64,000 nt of DNA from Entomoplasma ellychniae (GTDB taxonomy: Bacteria > Bacillota_I > Bacilli_A > Mycoplasmatales > Mycoplasmataceae), in the NCBI RefSeq assembly GCF_002930155.1, contig NZ_PHND01000001.1, positions 558,001 through 622,000 on the forward strand, given 5' to 3'. A program made the translations under genes and the position numbers. This document shows, in pieces, positions 23,808-35,843 of this stretch. Positions within the stretch are counted from its first letter, which is position 1; each line of letters begins with the position of its first letter. The notes under the pieces are model-generated. The model did no database searches, was not told the DNA's origin, and saw only the letters and a program-made list of their open reading frames with translations.

Positions 23808-24719
23808 ATGAGTACAAACAATTTTAAAGCTACGCCATTAGCTAGAAAAATGGCTGCAGCTAAAAATATAGACCTAAGTACTTTAACTGGGACTGGTCCA
23901 CATGGGAGAATTTTAGTTAAAGATTTAGATAATGTTTCAACAAGCGTTCCAACAAACGCAAACACTGGAATTTCAAATAATATTCAACTTGCTTTAACAA
24001 AATCTGTAGCTATTGATGCGCCTTTATCATGAGATTCAATTCCTATGAATGGAATAAGAAAAGCAACAGTCAAAGCAATGGTTAAGTCTAAAACAGAAAA
24101 TGCAGCATTTACTGGAATGAAAAATATAGATATTTCATCTACATACAATATGCGTGCGATGTTAAAAGATTCTTGTGAAGCAAATGGGATCAAATTGACT
24201 TACTTAGCTTTTATTATTAAAGCAGCTGCAAAAATTTTAAAAGAAATGCCAAATGTTAATGTAAGAGCTGATGTGGAAAATAATGCAATTTTACAATTAC
24301 ACAATGTTAACATTGGTGTTGCTGTTGATACTCCAAAAGGATTAATGGTTCCTGTAATTAAAGGAGCAGATCAATTAACTATGTTTGAAATAGCTGTTCA
24401 AATAGCTGATCTAGCTTCTAAAGCAAGAGAAGGTAAATTATCAATGAGTGAAATGAAAGACGCAACTTTTACAGTTTCAAACTTTGGAGCTGTTGGCTTA
24501 GATTATGCAACTCCAATTATTAACTCACCTGAATCAGCTATATTAGGAGTTGGAACAATGACAAAAACACCAGTTTTTGTTAAAGATGAAATAAAATCAG
24601 GTTGAATAATGCCATTCTCAATGACATGTGACCATAGAATTATAGATGGTGGAGACGCAGGTAGATTTTTAATGAAATTAGAAAACTACTTAAAAAATCC
24701 AGCTCTGTTATTAATGTAA
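23808..24719 (+). CDS. pdhC: Pyruvate dehydrogenase E2 (dihydrolipoamide acetyltransferase) without lipoyl domain
   Basis: A 303-residue E2 core protein. It begins directly with the peripheral-subunit-binding domain (ATPLARKMAAAKNIDLSTL, GTGPHGRILVKDL), followed by a short linker and the catalytic acetyltransferase domain with VKAMVKSK, FTVSNFG and the active-site DHRIIDGG. No N-terminal lipoyl domain is present, whereas E2 proteins normally carry one to three. AGAGAGG upstream supports the start at 23808, and pdhB ends only 20 nt before, leaving no room for a longer form. The lipoyl arm seems to be supplied by E3. Confidence 0.93.
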
Positions 24720-26582
<1,863 letters not shown>

Positions 26583-26583
26583 T

Positions 26584-27552
26584 ATGTATTCAGTAAAACA
26601 AATAGAAAAAAAATTAATTGATTCTAAAATCAAAAAAACAATAGTGTTACCAGAAGGTGAAGAACCAAAAATCCAAGAAGTTGCAAACTATCTTGTAAAA
26701 AACAAAATTGCAAATGTAACTATTATTTTTAACAATAAAAATGCAGTTTCAAAAAATCTTGAAACTGATATCAAAGTAATTTGTATGAATGAATTAGATA
26801 AAAAACCATTTATTGATAAGTTCATTGAATTAAGAAAAGATAAAACTAATTTAGAACAAGCTACTAAGTTAATGAACTTACCAGCATATATTGGTGCTAT
26901 GCTAGTTAAATCAAAAGAAGCTGACTGTATGCTTTGTGGAATTACTTTTACAACAGCTGACACAATTAGACCAGCATTACAAATCATTAAAACAAAACCA
27001 AATGTAGCATTAGCTGCAAGTGCGTTTATAATGAACCGTGGTGAAGAAAATTATTTCTTTACAGATTGTGCTTTAAATATTAAACCAACCAGTGAACAAT
27101 TAGCTGATATAGCCAAAATGACTGCTAATTTTGCAAAATCATTTGGTGTTAATGATGTTGAAGTTGCAATGCTAAGTTATTCAACAAATGGTTCTGGAGC
27201 TGGTGAAGATGTTGAAAGAGTAAAAGCGGCTGTTGCAAAATTAGAATCTGAAAAGCAAGAATTTATTTTTGCTGGTGAGATGCAATTTGATGCAGCATGA
27301 GACAAAGAAATCAGAGACAAAAAATTTAAAAATTGTTCTTTAATAAAAAAAACACCTGATGTGTTTGTGTTTCCAGATATTAATTCTGGAAATATAGGAT
27401 ACAAAATAGCTCAAAGAATGGGTGGATTTGAAGCAATTGGTCCTTTTATATTAGGGTTTAATCAACCAGTTAATGATCTTAGTCGTGGTGCAACGCTTGT
27501 TGATATCATAAACACAGCAATAATAACAATTTACCAAGCATTGGAGGCTTAA
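26584..27552 (+). CDS. pta: Phosphate acetyltransferase
   Basis: A 322-residue enzyme that converts acetyl-CoA and phosphate to acetyl phosphate. Typical landmarks are VLPEGEEPKIQEVA at the N-terminus, CMLCGITFTTADTIRPALQI, SAFIMNR, MLSYSTNGSGAGEDVERV and the C-terminal GPFILGFNQPVNDLSRG. It starts 2 nt after pdhD and stops 2 nt before ackA, forming the acetyl-CoA to acetate branch. One TGA (27298) is Trp. Confidence 0.97.
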
Positions 27553-27553
27553 G

Positions 27554-28741
27554 ATGATATTAGTAGTAAATGCAGGAAGTAGTTCAATTAAATTTAGATT
27601 ATTTGATACTTCTGAAAAACAACCAAAAGATATTTTAGATGGTTTAGCTGAAAGAATAACTATTGATGGAATTGTTTCATTTAAATATGAAGGAACCAAA
27701 TATAAATTTGAAGTAGATTTACCAAATCATGAAGTTGCAGTAGATTTCATTTTAAAGAAATTAGTTGAAATGAAAATCATTAAAAGTGCTGAAGCAATTA
27801 AAGCTGTTGGTTTTAGAATTGTTCACGGTGGGACTATTTCTGAATCCTCAGTTATCTCAACAGAAGTGTTTAATACAATAAAAGACGCAGTTAAATTAGC
27901 CCCATTACACAATCCAGGTGCTATTACTGCTATTGAAGCAGTTAAAAAAGTTATGCCAAATGCAAAACTTGTAGCATGTTTTGATACTGCTTATCATCAA
28001 ACTTTAAATCAGGAGCAGTATTTATATGCTGTACCATATGAATGATATGAAAAACATGGGGTTAGAAAATATGGTTTTCATGGAATAAGTTATCAGTATA
28101 TAACTCAACAATTAGCAAATAACTTAAATAAAGATTTAAATAAAGTTAATGCAATTATTTGCCATTTAGGTAATGGAGCTTCTATCACTTGTATTAAAGA
28201 AGGTAAGTCATTTGATACTACAATGGGCCTTACACCACTAGCTGGTGTAATGATGGGAACTCGTAGTGGTGATATTGATCCTTCAATTATTGAATACATT
28301 TGTAATGAATTAAAAATTACAGTTAAAGAAGCAACCTCTATTTTAAATAAACAATCAGGTTTACTCGGTATGTCTGGTGAAACAAGTGATATGCGTGATA
28401 TTACAAACGGTTACAAACAAAATAAGCCAAACTTTATTAGATCATTAAATAAATATTCACAAGTAGCAGCTGATTATATAATCAGATTTGCAAATTTAAT
28501 TGGTCATGATATTGACGCAATAGTTTTTACAGCAGGAATTGGAGAAAACTCAGAAACAGCTAGAGAAGAAATTCTTAAAAGGTTACCTTTATTAGATATT
28601 GAATTAGATAGCAAAGCTAATCAAGCTGATTATGATGAATCAAAAGTTATATCAACAAAAAATTCTAAAATACCAGTTATTGTAATGCGAACCAATGAAG
28701 AGTTAATGATTTGTTTGGACACAATCAAATTAATCAAATAA
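27554..28741 (+). CDS. ackA: Acetate kinase
   Basis: A 395-residue enzyme that makes ATP from acetyl phosphate. The ASKHA-fold motifs are present: NAGSSSIKFRLF at the N-terminus, RIVHGG, CFDTAYHQTL, the catalytic GNGASITCI region, GMSGETSDMRDI and FTAGIGENS. One TGA (28043) is Trp. GGAGG in the pta end serves as ribosome binding site. A terminator closes the pathway block after it. Confidence 0.98.
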
Positions 28742-28775
28742 AAAAGAATTTTGCTTCTTGCTTCTTTTTTATTAT
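28738..28775 (+). terminator. Rho-independent terminator after ackA
   Basis: ATAAAAAAGAA and TTCTTTTTTAT pair over a 13-nt loop; the first arm overlaps the ackA stop codon. Confidence 0.8.
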
Positions 28776-28811
28776 AAAATTATAAATATATTTTAAATGG
28801 AGGAAATTAAT

Positions 28812-29273
28812 ATGTCATTATTTGAAAAATTGAACATTTGCTTTGCTGCACTAAACTTTTTTGTAGTGCTATTAACAGCTATAATATTACCAGTAATTTA
28901 TAAGCGTAATAGTTCAAACTCAGCAATGGCTGACGACGTAAAGAAAAATTTATTAAATTCATTTGATAAATACATGGATATAAGTCAAGAAGTCTATAAC
29001 TTTGAATGATATACTGCACAAATAAATGCAATAGTAATTAAATACAACTTACAAGGTGTATATTGTATGAATTGTCACAAAGAAACTAATTGAACTAATT
29101 ATTATAAATACTTTAAAAGTGCTGATAAAGTTATTCCAGAATTAAATAATTTTTCTTATGAGTATAAAAAATTTAGAGCTAATAAATTGTTTAATGTGTT
29201 AACTTGCCCTATATGCAAAAAAAACCCAGAAAAAGTTAAACAATTTTAAAAGTAAAATTATTTCAAGAGTTTA
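28812..29273 (+). CDS. Hypothetical membrane-anchored protein with two CxxC motifs
   Basis: About 153 residues, not assigned to a family. One N-terminal membrane segment (residues 9-29) is followed by a mostly soluble region with CMNCHKETNW and, about 55 residues later, CPICKK, a pattern suited to binding zinc. The ATG at 28812 has GGAGG 9 nt upstream; the earlier ATG at 28797 overlaps that site and is unlikely. Near the end a run of seven A (29217-29223) sets the frame: as read, the gene ends at 29271 inside the terminator stem. One more A would end it at about 29248, so the C-terminus may be altered by a slip. Two TGA codons are Trp. Confidence 0.6.
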
Positions 29274-29288
29274 ATAACTCTTTTTTTA
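29264..29288 (+). terminator. Rho-independent terminator
   Basis: AAGAGTT/AACTCTT stem with a 4-nt loop followed by seven T. The stop codon of the preceding gene as annotated lies in its first part. Confidence 0.85.
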
Positions 29289-29316
29289 TTGTAAAATTAT
29301 CAACAAAGAGGTTTTT

Positions 29317-29859
29317 ATGGAAATTCTAGATTTATATGATTGCAATAAAATTAAAACTGGTAAAACAATGATTAGGGGTGAAAAAGTACCTAATGGTTAT
29401 TACAGACTGGTTGTTAAAATAGCAATTTTTAATTCTAGAAATGAAATGCTAATTCAAAGAATTAACAAATCCCCATCATACCCATTCATTTTCAAATGAT
29501 TTGATAAATGAGATATTAGTGTTTCTGGTTCTGCCACAACGGGAGATAATAGTTGACAAGCAGCTCAAAGAGAAGTCAAAGAAGAATTAGGTTTGATTAT
29601 AAGTTTTGAAAATCAAGTTCCAAAAATGAGTTTCACTTGAAGTGATGGATTTATTGATATTTATATTAAAGAAAATTTTGATGTTGATTTAAAAACACTT
29701 ACCTTGCAACCAGAAGAAGTTGCAGAAGTTAAATGAGCCAGTAAAGAACAAGTTCTTAATTTAATTAGTAAGAAAGAATTTGTTGCTTGAAAACCTGAAA
29801 TAATAGAACTATTATTTAAAAGAGACTCCAAAGACGGAACTTTGGATATTAAAAAATAA
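29317..29859 (+). CDS. Nudix hydrolase
   Basis: A 180-residue protein with the Nudix fold. The Nudix box reads GSATTGDNSWQAAQREVKEE followed by LG, with the metal-binding REVKEE core intact; the usual Glu of the GE pair is Asp. The N-terminal part (IRGEKVPNGYYRLVVKIAIF, LIQR) resembles the isopentenyl-diphosphate isomerase-like / YfcD subgroup. The substrate could be a nucleoside diphosphate derivative; it cannot be told from sequence. AGAGG precedes the ATG. Several TGA codons are Trp. It stands alone between two terminators. Confidence 0.88.
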
Positions 29860-29902
29860 TAAATTTTTGTCTATTGTTTTTCTGTTAAATGTTTAATCAT
29901 AA

Positions 29903-29940
29903 AAAATCTACATTTCTTTTTGAGAAGTGTAGATTTTATT
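29903..29940. terminator. Bidirectional terminator between converging genes
   Basis: A 15-bp stem built from AAAATCTACA and TGTAGATTTT, extended inward with one G-T pair, with A and T tails on both sides. It lies between the Nudix gene and the minus-strand azoreductase gene. Confidence 0.85.
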
Positions 29941-29971
29941 TTTCCAGTTTATAGTAAGTGATTTTTGATTA

Positions 29972-30571
29972 TTAAAACTTAGCAGCTTTTTTAATAATTT
30001 CTTCTTGAATAGAATCAACCATTTTTGATGGCGTTAGTGCTGAAAGTGGTTCGGTTTTAACCCCAGCTAATAAAATTGGATCAGCTACTTTACCACCCAT
30101 AAAATTTCATGTACCTTGTAAGTATGCAACATGATCACCTCAAGGATATCAACCTTTAGGTGCACCTTGTGAAGAAAGAATTTGGACTTTTAAGTGGTCT
30201 AACAACCCAATTGCATCCCCTTTTTTTGAATACTTATATGAAAAAGTTTGGTTAGCCAGTGCAACATGATCAATATAGTTTTTTAATAACCCTGAAATAT
30301 TAAAATTATACATTGGCGCTATAATAATTAATTTATCAACTTCTTTTAATTGATTAATAAATTTCATTCCTTCTGTTTCACTTCAATATGTTGCAAAATT
30401 TTCTTGTGACAAAGTGTTATTACCAACTACTTCTTTGTGCAAATCCAAATGAATGATTTCATCATTAACATTATTTTTTTTATATTCTTCTAAAAATCTT
30501 CTTCCAAGTTCTTGTGACACTGAGTTTTGACTTGGTGTAACTGAACCGTTTATAACTAAAATTTTACTCAT
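29972..30571 (-). CDS. azoR: FMN-dependent NADH-azoreductase (AcpD/AzoR family)
   Basis: A 199-residue flavodoxin-fold enzyme that reduces quinones or azo compounds with NADH. Visible are the FMN phosphate loop region [35 protein letters not shown] and [10 protein letters not shown] followed by the PWGDHV loop, all typical of AzoR. AAAGGAGA precedes the ATG at 30571. It is divergent from a TatD gene. TGA codons supply Trp, including those in GTWNFMGG and PKGWYPWG. Confidence 0.93.
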
Positions 30572-30651
30572 CTATATATAATCTCCTTTAATAAGTTTAT
30601 AAATATATTATAAGTCATTAATTTGTTAAAATAATTTAATAAAGGAAAAAG

Positions 30652-31455
30652 ATGAATAACAAAAAAATATTTGATGCACATACTCATTTTAATGATGATT
30701 GAAAATATAAAGAAGAAATGATTGATAGATTGGTAAAAGAAGCTCAACAAGAAAATGTTGGTGGTTTTTTATGCGCTAGTTTTGATTTAATATCAAGTTA
30801 TAAATCCGTGGAGTTAGCAAAAAAATATAAAGACATAATATATTCAGCAATTGCAATTCACCCAAATGATGTTACTAAACACAAGTTGAGTGTTTTTGAT
30901 AAATTAGATAAACTATGTGAAAACACAGAAGTTGTATGCATTGGTGAAACTGGTTTAGATTATTTTTATACTAAAGAAGACAAACAATTACAAAAAGAGT
31001 TTTTTATCAAACATATAGAATTAGCTAATAAACACAATAAAGTATTACAAATACACATTAGAGATGAAGTAGATGTATATGATGCTTATTTAGACGTTAT
31101 AGATATATTAAAAAAATATCAAGTAGCAAAAATCATTATTCACTGTTTTTCAGCAAATAAAGAAATAGCTGATAAATTTTTAGCGTTAGGTTGTTATCTT
31201 AATATTGGTGGAGCTGTTACATTTAAGAATGCTAGAACACTTCAAGAAGCAACTATACATATACCTTTAGATAAAATGTTAGTTGAAACAGATGCACCAT
31301 ACTTAACACCACACCCACACCGTGGTACTTTAAATGAACCAAAATTTATAAATTTAACAGTTGAAAAAATAGCTGAGTTAAAAAATTTAAGAAAAGAAGA
31401 AGTTATTAAAGCTACAACAAATAATGCAATTAAACTTTTTGATTTGAATAAATAA
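30652..31455 (+). CDS. TatD family metal-dependent hydrolase (copy 1)
   Basis: A 267-residue TIM-barrel hydrolase. Metal ligands are seen in FDAHTHFND (residues 6-14), the Glu of GETGLDYFY, HIRDE, IHCFSA and ETDAPYLTPHPHRG. The family (TatD/YcfH) has DNase or nuclease activity in several bacteria. The ATG at 30652 lies before the metal motif and has AAAGGA upstream; a later ATG would delete the first His pair. A second TatD-like gene follows at 31925, with a GyrI-like gene between. Confidence 0.9.
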
Positions 31456-31504
31456 CATTAATTAACTTTTAAAGTTTTATAATTTATTTAAAGGAAGAAA
31501 AATT

Positions 31505-31912
31505 ATGGAAAAAATATATTTAAAAATTATTAAGTCATTAATTATTGATCAACAGCCTGGTAATGAAGAAATCATAAAACAGTTATTAAATTCAACAAAC
31601 TTAAAACAATATTTTATTGTATATAGAGATTACAAAGGTGATTACACAAAGCAAGTTGAAATTTTAATTTGTGTAGAAGATGTTAATGACCAAGAATTAA
31701 TTATTAATCAATCTGGATATATACCTTTCGTTTTAGGTGATAAATCAAAAGATTTTGGTATGGAAATGCCAGATGATATATTCAAAGCTTGAGAAAAAAT
31801 ATGACATTTAGAAGATGTTGGTATTTTAGAAAGAGAATATAGTCTAGATTTTATTAAAATTGATAACACAAAAACAATATTTGTTAAAGCGCGCAAATTT
31901 AGCTGTGGATAG
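31505..31912 (+). CDS. GyrI-like / effector-binding-domain protein
   Basis: A 135-residue soluble protein. The layout KIIKSLIIDQQPGNEEI, then PDDIFKAWEKIWHLED and LEREYSLDFIKID, resembles the C-terminal half of GyrI-like / AraC effector-binding domains, where an aromatic-rich helix and a DFE-type end form a small-molecule pocket. No DNA-binding domain is attached. It starts 49 nt after one TatD gene and ends 12 nt before the next, so it is probably cotranscribed with them. The family call is by pattern only. Confidence 0.5.
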
Positions 31913-31924
31913 AAAAGAGAAAAT

Positions 31925-32716
31925 ATGGCAGGAATATACGATACACATTGTCATTTAAACGATAATATATACATTGAAAATGAAATATCAAGTGCCGAAA
32001 TGGCAAAAGAAGCTAAAATTAATGGAGTTGATTTCATAAATAATGTTGGATATGATATTAAATCATCAAAAGTAGCTTTAGTACAAGCGCAAAAAAATAA
32101 AAATGTTTTTGCACTGGTTGGGATCCATCCAACACAAGCTCATTTATTTACAGACGAAGCATTAGAAACATTAAACACTTTAGCTCATGCAGACAAAGTT
32201 GTTGGAATTGGTGAAACTGGTTTGGATTATTTTAGAGAAGGTCAAAAGTATAAAGAACAACAAATTAAATTTTTAAGAGCGCACATTAAAATTGCTAAAA
32301 AAATGAAGTTAGCTTTATCTTTGCATATTAAAGACAAAGAAGGTTCATTTGAAGCTTATAAAGATGTTTTGAAAGTTCTTAAAGAAGAGAAATATTTCAA
32401 AGCTGTAGTTCACTCATTCCACTCTACTTTAGAAGTTGCTGAAATGTTTATGGAAAAAGGAATTTTTATAGCAATAAATGGGCATGTGACAAAAGACAAC
32501 CAATTACAAAAAGTTGTTAAAGATATACCAATGAATTTTTTAGTTGTTGAGTCAGATGCCCCATATGAAACACCAAAACCTTATGCTAAAAAAACAAATG
32601 CACCTAAATACATTGGGTTAGTTGTTGATTCAATTGCAAACATTAAAAAACTTAGTAAAGATAATATAGCAGAAATAACAGCTGATAATGCTAAAAAGTT
32701 ATTTTGAAATAAGTAG
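31925..32716 (+). CDS. TatD family metal-dependent hydrolase (copy 2)
   Basis: A 263-residue paralogue of the TatD-like protein at 30652. Motifs YDTHCHLND, GIGETGLDYF, LSLHIKD, VVHSFHST and VESDAPYETPKP are all present, so the metal centre looks complete. It keeps a stretch absent from copy 1 (KAVVHSFHSTLEVAEMFMEKG). AGAGAAA precedes the ATG. The last Trp codon (32705) is TGA. One of the two copies may correspond to the rnmV/ksgA-linked TatD of other Firmicutes; which one cannot be told here. Confidence 0.9.
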
Positions 32717-32730
32717 TTAATCAAATGTTA

Positions 32731-32757
32731 AAAAAACACCTATAAAGGTGTTTTTTA
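32731..32757. terminator. Bidirectional terminator
   Basis: A perfect 11-bp stem AAAAAACACCT/AGGTGTTTTTT with a 4-nt loop separates tatD copy 2 from the converging ABC-F gene, whose stop codon touches the right arm. Confidence 0.93.
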
Positions 32758-34296
32758 TTCTACTTGCATTTTTTCAAAGTCTAAAACTTTATCAGCTCAT
32801 TGTGTTTCAAAATTAATATCATGAGTTGTAATTAAAACAGTCCCCTCAAAAACTTTAATAGCCTCTAAAAGAGCTTCTTTTGCTAAAACATCAATATGAT
32901 TAGTTGGCTCATCTAAAATAAGTAAACTACATGGTTCAAGGCTTAATGAAGCTAACCTAACTTTAGTTTGTTCTCCACCAGACAACAACTTAGTTTTATT
33001 AACCATCAGATCACCTTTAATACCAAACATACCTAATTTTGCTCTAACTTCTGATGGTGTTAGTTTAGGGTGTTTTGCTAATAAGTAAGTAACTGGGGTT
33101 TGATCTTCTTCAAAATCATCAACTTGGTGAAAGAAGTTCACAGCTACCCCGTTACCCATTTTAATGTCACCACTAAAAGGTTGAATTTCTCCAGCAGTAC
33201 TTTTTAAAAAAGTTGTTTTACCAATACCATTATAACCTTTAACAATACATTTTTCGCCTTCACGTAATTCAAAAGTTAATGGTGCAGTTAAAGCAAAATC
33301 ATAACCAATTTCTAATTTATCTGATTTGATAATAACTGAAGAATTAGGTCTTTTATATTTGAACACCATTGTTGGCTTAACTAAATCCTGTCTAGCTACC
33401 ATCACATCCATTTTTTCTAGTTGTTTAACTCTTGATTGTGCACTTTTAGCTGTGGAAGCACGAGCGCTATTTTTATTAATATATTCTTTTAATTTTCCGA
33501 TTTGACCTTGTTGAGATTCTCTAGCTTTATCATATTGTTCAGCTCTTAAAGCAGAAAGTTCTAAAAACTTATCATAATTACCAACATATCTTACTATTTG
33601 TAAGTTTTCAATTGAATAAATAACATCAACAATTTGATTAATAAAATCTCTATCATGTGAAACAACTAAAAAAGCGTTTTCATAATTTTGCAAAAAACTA
33701 ATTAATCATTGTACTTGCTCAACATCTAAGAAGTTTGTTGGCTCATCAAGTAAGATAAAATCATCATTTTTTAAAAGTAGTTTGGCTAAAAGTATTTTAC
33801 CTCTTTGACCACCAGATAAAGTCCCTAAAGGTCTTTTTGTATTTTCTAATTCAATACCTAATCCACCAACTAAGTTACCAATTTTCTTTTCAATTAAATC
33901 AAACTCTTTTAAGTTTAACTCTTCTTGCATTGCTAAAGCTTTAACTAAGTCATCTTCATTATACTCAACAGCCATATCTTCGTATATTTTATGTATTTTA
34001 GCTTCCATATCATAAAGCTCTTTAAAAGATTCTTTTAAATATTCTTCACCAGTTACAGCCATATCCACTTCTTGATGTTGGTCTAAATAACCAATTTTAG
34101 CTTTTGGATGTCATTCAACTTTACCATGATCAGGAACAATTTTTTGAGAAATGATATTTAATAGTGTAGTTTTACCAGCACCATTAGGTCCAAGAAGAGC
34201 TACATGTTCACCATGATTAATTCTTAACCCAGTATTTTCATATAATTTTTTACCACCATTTTGATGTGTAACATTTTCTAATACTATTAAACTCAT
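32755..34296 (-). CDS. ABC-F family ATP-binding protein
   Basis: A 513-residue protein with two ABC ATPase domains and no membrane part. Domain 1: [34 protein letters not shown]. Domain 2: [37 protein letters not shown]. The P-site tRNA interaction motif linker lies between them ([20 protein letters not shown]). ABC-F proteins act on the ribosome, in translation factor or antibiotic-protection roles; the length and linker resemble the YkpA/YbiT group. AAAGGAGA stands before the ATG at 34296; an earlier in-frame ATG at 34311 lacks such a site. TGA codons are Trp. Confidence 0.93.
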
Positions 34297-34347
34297 AAAA
34301 TCTCCTTTCAAGTTTATTTAACATTTTTAATTCTAACAAAAAAACTT

Positions 34348-34380
34348 AATCAAATAAAAAAATAACTTAAAGTTATTTAC
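34348..34380 (-). terminator. Terminator of the exonuclease gene
   Basis: On the minus strand AAATAACTT and AAGTTATTT form a stem followed by a T run; the exonuclease stop codon lies in the first arm. Confidence 0.75.
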
Positions 34381-35287
34381 TTTTGCTATTTTTATTATTT
34401 TCAATAATTTTATTTACTTGAGTCACATATGCTCACATTTTGTGCTTTTTCAGAAATTTATTAAATCCATATCAATTAATTCTTAGTGGTTTTAAATCAA
34501 CTCTACCAACTGGTAGTCTATCTTGAATTTTAGTTATTTTAGCATTAAGAAGAATATGTTCTTTATTATCAATTAATCTTTTTGATATTAATGGTTTTAT
34601 CTCATCGATATGCTTAAAAATTTCATCAATGGTTTGATATTTTTCTAATAATTGAATTGCTTGATTGTAATGCAAGTGTCTAACACCCTTAATGTTATCT
34701 GATGGATCTCCCATCAAAGCTTTAATATATGAAACCTGACTTGGTTTACATCCAAACTTTTCAAAAACTAATGATTCATTAACAAAAATATGTTCATCAT
34801 TTTTAGAAATGTTTGTTATAACCTGTGTTTTATCACCAATTAATTGAAAGATATCTTTATCGTTTGAAAGGATATGAACATCATAATCTAATTTAGTTGC
34901 TATTTTATTAATAGTGCCAATTAAATCATCTGCTTCATATCTTGGCATTTCATATCAAGGTATATTAGCTGCAGTTAAAAACTCTCTTATAATATCCTTT
35001 TGAGGAATTAATGATTCTGGTGTATCTTTTCTTTTAGCTTTATATTCTGGATATAATTCTCGACGTCAACAACCCTGATCCATATCCATGGTCACAATCA
35101 CTGTATAATAGTTATTCTTATTTACTATCTCAATAATTTTTGCGATAAAAGTATAAATGGCGTTAATTTGAATTCCATCTCTATTTAAAGCAACTTTTTT
35201 TCTTTTAAGAGAACCATAGTATCCCTTATGTAGTAAATGATAACCGTCGATAATTAATATCGTGCGTTTTTCATTTATAGTATTCAT
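34373..35287 (-). CDS. 5'-3' exonuclease (stand-alone PolA N-terminal-type domain)
   Basis: A 304-residue flap/5'-3' exonuclease, the stand-alone equivalent of the DNA polymerase I N-terminal domain. Metal-binding acidic residues appear in ILIIDGYHLLHKGYYG, TMDMDQG, PRYEADDLIGT, SNDKDIFQL and GDPSDNIKG (the helix-hairpin-helix). Mollicutes often lack full PolA and keep this nuclease for removing RNA primers. Start at 35287 with AAGGAA upstream; the in-frame ATG at 35368 would add a hydrophobic tail not seen in the family. TGA codons are Trp. Confidence 0.9.
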
Positions 35288-35368
35288 TTTTTCAAATTCC
35301 TTACTTTTTAAGTATAGCAAAATAAAAAATAAAAAAGTTAGACATGATAAATATATTATTTTAAACAA

Positions 35369-35749
35369 TTACATCATTTTAAATTTTTTAACAACCTCAC
35401 TTGCAGCTTTTACATAAGCTCTAGTTAACGGCCCTGCACCCAATTTTAAGCCCCCATATTTTCTTACAACAAGAATACAAACATTATTAATTTGTGATTT
35501 TTCAATTACATTAAAAATTGGTTTACCAGCTGTATTTTTTGGTTCACCATCATCATTCATACCACCATGTTCTTGTTGATCAATAAATTTATATGCATAA
35601 CAATTATGTGCTGCTTTTGAATCTGAAAAATCAGTAAGAAATTTTTCTAATTCTTGTTTATTATGAATTTCGTAAATAAAAGAAGTAAAAGTAGATTTTT
35701 TAATAACTAAAGTGTTTGAAATAACGTTTTTTTTGTTTATACTTTGCAA
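35369..35749 (-). CDS. YigZ / IMPACT (UPF0029) family protein, N-terminal domain only
   Basis: A 126-residue protein with the IMPACT N-terminal fold: KKSTFTSFIYEI, AAHNCYAYKF, DDGEPKNTAGKPI and VVRKYGGLKLGAGPLTRAY are its hallmark motifs. Full-length YigZ has about 200 residues; the C-terminal DUF1949 domain is absent, as in many Mollicutes copies. Its cellular role is unclear, possibly in translation under stress. It is 81 bp upstream of the exonuclease gene on the same strand, and divergent from secA. Confidence 0.9.
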   Translation of the reverse strand: MQSINKKNVISNTLVIKKSTFTSFIYEIHNKQELEKFLTDFSDSKAAHNCYAYKFIDQQEHGGMNDDGEPKNTAGKPIFNVIEKSQINNVCILVVRKYGGLKLGAGPLTRAYVKAASEVVKKFKMM

Positions 35750-35843
35750 AATAAAATTTCCCCTTTACTTAGTCACTTACATTGATTATAATATTAAATA
35801 GTTTTAAACAAAACTTATTTTAAATTTTTAAAGGAGAATCACA

